Assembly: GCA_937868035.1 (NCBI GenBank)
Contig: CALMLK010000358.1
Coordinates: 1-6,672, forward strand
From: an uncultured Alphaproteobacteria bacterium
Lineage (GTDB): Bacteria > Pseudomonadota > Alphaproteobacteria > Rhizobiales > Aestuariivirgaceae
Reading direction: 5' to 3'
Length of the DNA stretch: 6,672 bases
In this document: one piece after another, positions 5,616 to 6,672 of the stretch
How the letters are laid out: every line of letters starts with the position of its first letter
Numbering within the stretch: position 1 is the first letter of the stretch
The notes under the pieces: model-generated
What the model was told of the DNA's origin: nothing
Seen by the model: the letters and a program-made list of their open reading frames with translations, nothing else
The model's database searches: none
Translations under genes and position numbers: made by a program

Positions 5616-6599
5616 ATGGGCAAATTGAAGCCCTTCATGGCGGCGGTTGTCGCGGTTGGCCTGTTGTATGCGTCAGCACACACGGCCACGGCGGATTCAC
5701 GCGCCGACAAGATGAACCAGAACACGCTGGGGCTGATGGCGGCCGATCCGCAGTGGCTGGGCCTTGCCAATAACATTGCCGCGACCGTGCAGCATGAACA
5801 GGGCCTTCGCGTCCTGCCCATCATCGGCGCCGGTACCCTGCAAGCCGTTTCCGATCTGGCCTATCTCGACCGCGTGGATGCAGCGTTGCTGCCCCTCGAC
5901 ACGCTGACCTATGCGCAGGCGCAGGGCTTGCTGCAGGGGCTGGACGGCAAGGTCACGTATCTCGTTCGCCTGCAATCCATCAAATGGGCCTTGGTTGTGG
6001 GCAAGGGCATCGACAGCCTTGCCGATCTCGCCGGAAAACGCGTGGCCACGGGACCGACGGGCAGCATGGGCTTCGTCGCGGGCGAGCTGCTGTTCAATGC
6101 GTCCGATGTGTCCTTCGCGCGCGTGCCGCGGCAGAATGCCGAAGCGCTCAGCGTGTTGTCGCAAGGCTCTGCGGATGCGGCACTGGTGGATGCCAGCGCG
6201 CTCAAGCAGGCGCGGCTGGATGGCAAGCGCTTCAAGATCCTGCCGCTGGCGCTGCCGAAGCAGCTCGACTCTACCTATTCCCCGATCATGCTGGAACCCG
6301 CCGACGCGCCATCGCTCATCAAAGAAGGTGGTGATGTCGAGACGGTGGCGGCTCCGCTGGCCGTGATGGTGTTCAGCAAGGGCGCTGACAAGGCCACCGA
6401 CGCACGCCTCAAGGCGTTCACCTCCGCCCTGCTTCGCAATGCCGGGCAACTGAAGATCAACGCAAACCTGACAGCGGAAATTCCGGGGTGGACCCGGCAC
6501 AAGGCGGCACAGGCCGCCTTGCAGGACACCGCTGCCGAATCTGCATCCACCAGCACCACCGGTGCTGAAACCGAACTGCAACAAGGAGACGGGCAATGA
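5616..6599 (+). CDS. Exported periplasmic binding-protein-like protein, TAXI-related
   Basis: The product is 327 residues. It begins with a signal peptide (K3 and K5, hydrophobic stretch 7-20, TATA before a probable cleavage after residue 26), so it should be periplasmic. The body looks like a type 2 periplasmic binding fold: LVVGKGIDSLADLAGKRVAT (126-145) with GPTGSMG (146-152), followed by LSQGSADAALVD (181-192), is the pattern of TAXI solute receptors of TRAP transporters and related NMT1-like proteins. The ligand cannot be read from the sequence. Residues 301-327 are a low-complexity Ser/Thr/Ala/Gln tail beyond the fold, which is unusual for a plain binding protein. The ATG at 5616 is preferred over that at 5637 because it retains the basic n-region. 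No TRAP permease gene is visible. The stop overlaps the next start as ATGA, so the two are probably one operon. It could be a sensor or scaffold rather than a transporter part. Confidence 0.75.
   Translation: MGKLKPFMAAVVAVGLLYASAHTATADSRADKMNQNTLGLMAADPQWLGLANNIAATVQHEQGLRVLPIIGAGTLQAVSDLAYLDRVDAALLPLDTLTYAQAQGLLQGLDGKVTYLVRLQSIKWALVVGKGIDSLADLAGKRVATGPTGSMGFVAGELLFNASDVSFARVPRQNAEALSVLSQGSADAALVDASALKQARLDGKRFKILPLALPKQLDSTYSPIMLEPADAPSLIKEGGDVETVAAPLAVMVFSKGADKATDARLKAFTSALLRNAGQLKINANLTAEIPGWTRHKAAQAALQDTAAESASTSTTGAETELQQGDGQ
6583..6588 (+). promoter_or_regulatory. Shine-Dalgarno for the gene starting at 6596
   Basis: AAGGAG lies seven bases before the ATG at 6596, an ideal ribosome binding site located inside the end of the preceding gene. 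It supports 6596 as a true start even though only 25 codons are visible. Confidence 0.75.
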
Positions 6600-6672
6600 G
6601 CAAATCGAAGCGTGCCACGCCAGCCGGGGAAAAGAAGTCGTCCGTTGTCGAGCCTGATGTAAACGACCGCAT
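6596..6672 (+). CDS. Unidentified protein, N-terminal fragment
   Basis: Only 25 codons are visible before the right edge. The start is supported by the AAGGAG site and by an ATGA overlap with the preceding gene, implying co-translation. The N-terminus is hydrophilic and rich in Lys, Ser and Glu (MSKSKRATPAGEKK), with no signal peptide or membrane segment so far. It may be a cytoplasmic protein or the cytosolic lead of a membrane protein whose first helix comes later. No family can be assigned from this fragment. Confidence 0.65.
   Translation, partial: MSKSKRATPAGEKKSSVVEPDVNDR

Overview
The window is gene-dense and visibly GC-rich, with short gaps, stop/start overlaps and G/C-biased third codon positions. 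The gene types (a Fur-family Zur next to znuCB, short single-domain AckA and Pta, a roughly 380-residue citrate synthase, a TAXI-like periplasmic binding protein) and the style of the Zur operator suggest an alphaproteobacterium, perhaps of the Hyphomicrobiales. That placement is an inference, because no rRNA or marker gene is present.

Region 1 (1-1767, minus strand) is a zinc uptake operon in the order zur-znuC-znuB. Each junction is a TGATG stop/start overlap. znuB runs off the left edge. A perfect 15-base inverted repeat matching the core of known Zur operators (1753-1767) sits three bases before the zur ATG and contains a TATAAT-like -10. The operon is therefore probably autorepressed by zinc-loaded Zur, and the zur message may be leaderless. 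znuA, for the periplasmic zinc-binding protein, is not in the window.

Region 2 (1876-3436, plus strand) holds a small secreted cysteine-rich protein resembling DUF6636 and, 43 bases later, acetate kinase (ackA). Region 3 (3437-4339, minus strand) is phosphate acetyltransferase (pta). It meets ackA tail to tail with no bases between the two stop codons and a stem-loop over the junction. Region 4 (4363-5505, plus strand) is a citrate/2-methylcitrate synthase whose start lies only 23 bases from the pta start. Pta and AckA interconvert acetyl-CoA, acetyl phosphate and acetate, and citrate synthase draws on the same acetyl-CoA pool, so this block is a compact acetyl-CoA node although its genes are not in one operon.

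Region 5 (5616-6672, plus strand) encodes an exported periplasmic binding-protein-like polypeptide related to TAXI proteins, overlapping by ATGA the start of an unidentified gene that leaves the window at its right edge.

I see no tRNA, rRNA, CRISPR array, insertion sequence or prophage gene, and no clearly novel multi-gene system. The most interesting points are the Zur operator placed on the zur start, the zero-gap ackA/pta junction with its stem-loop, and the two poorly characterised exported proteins.
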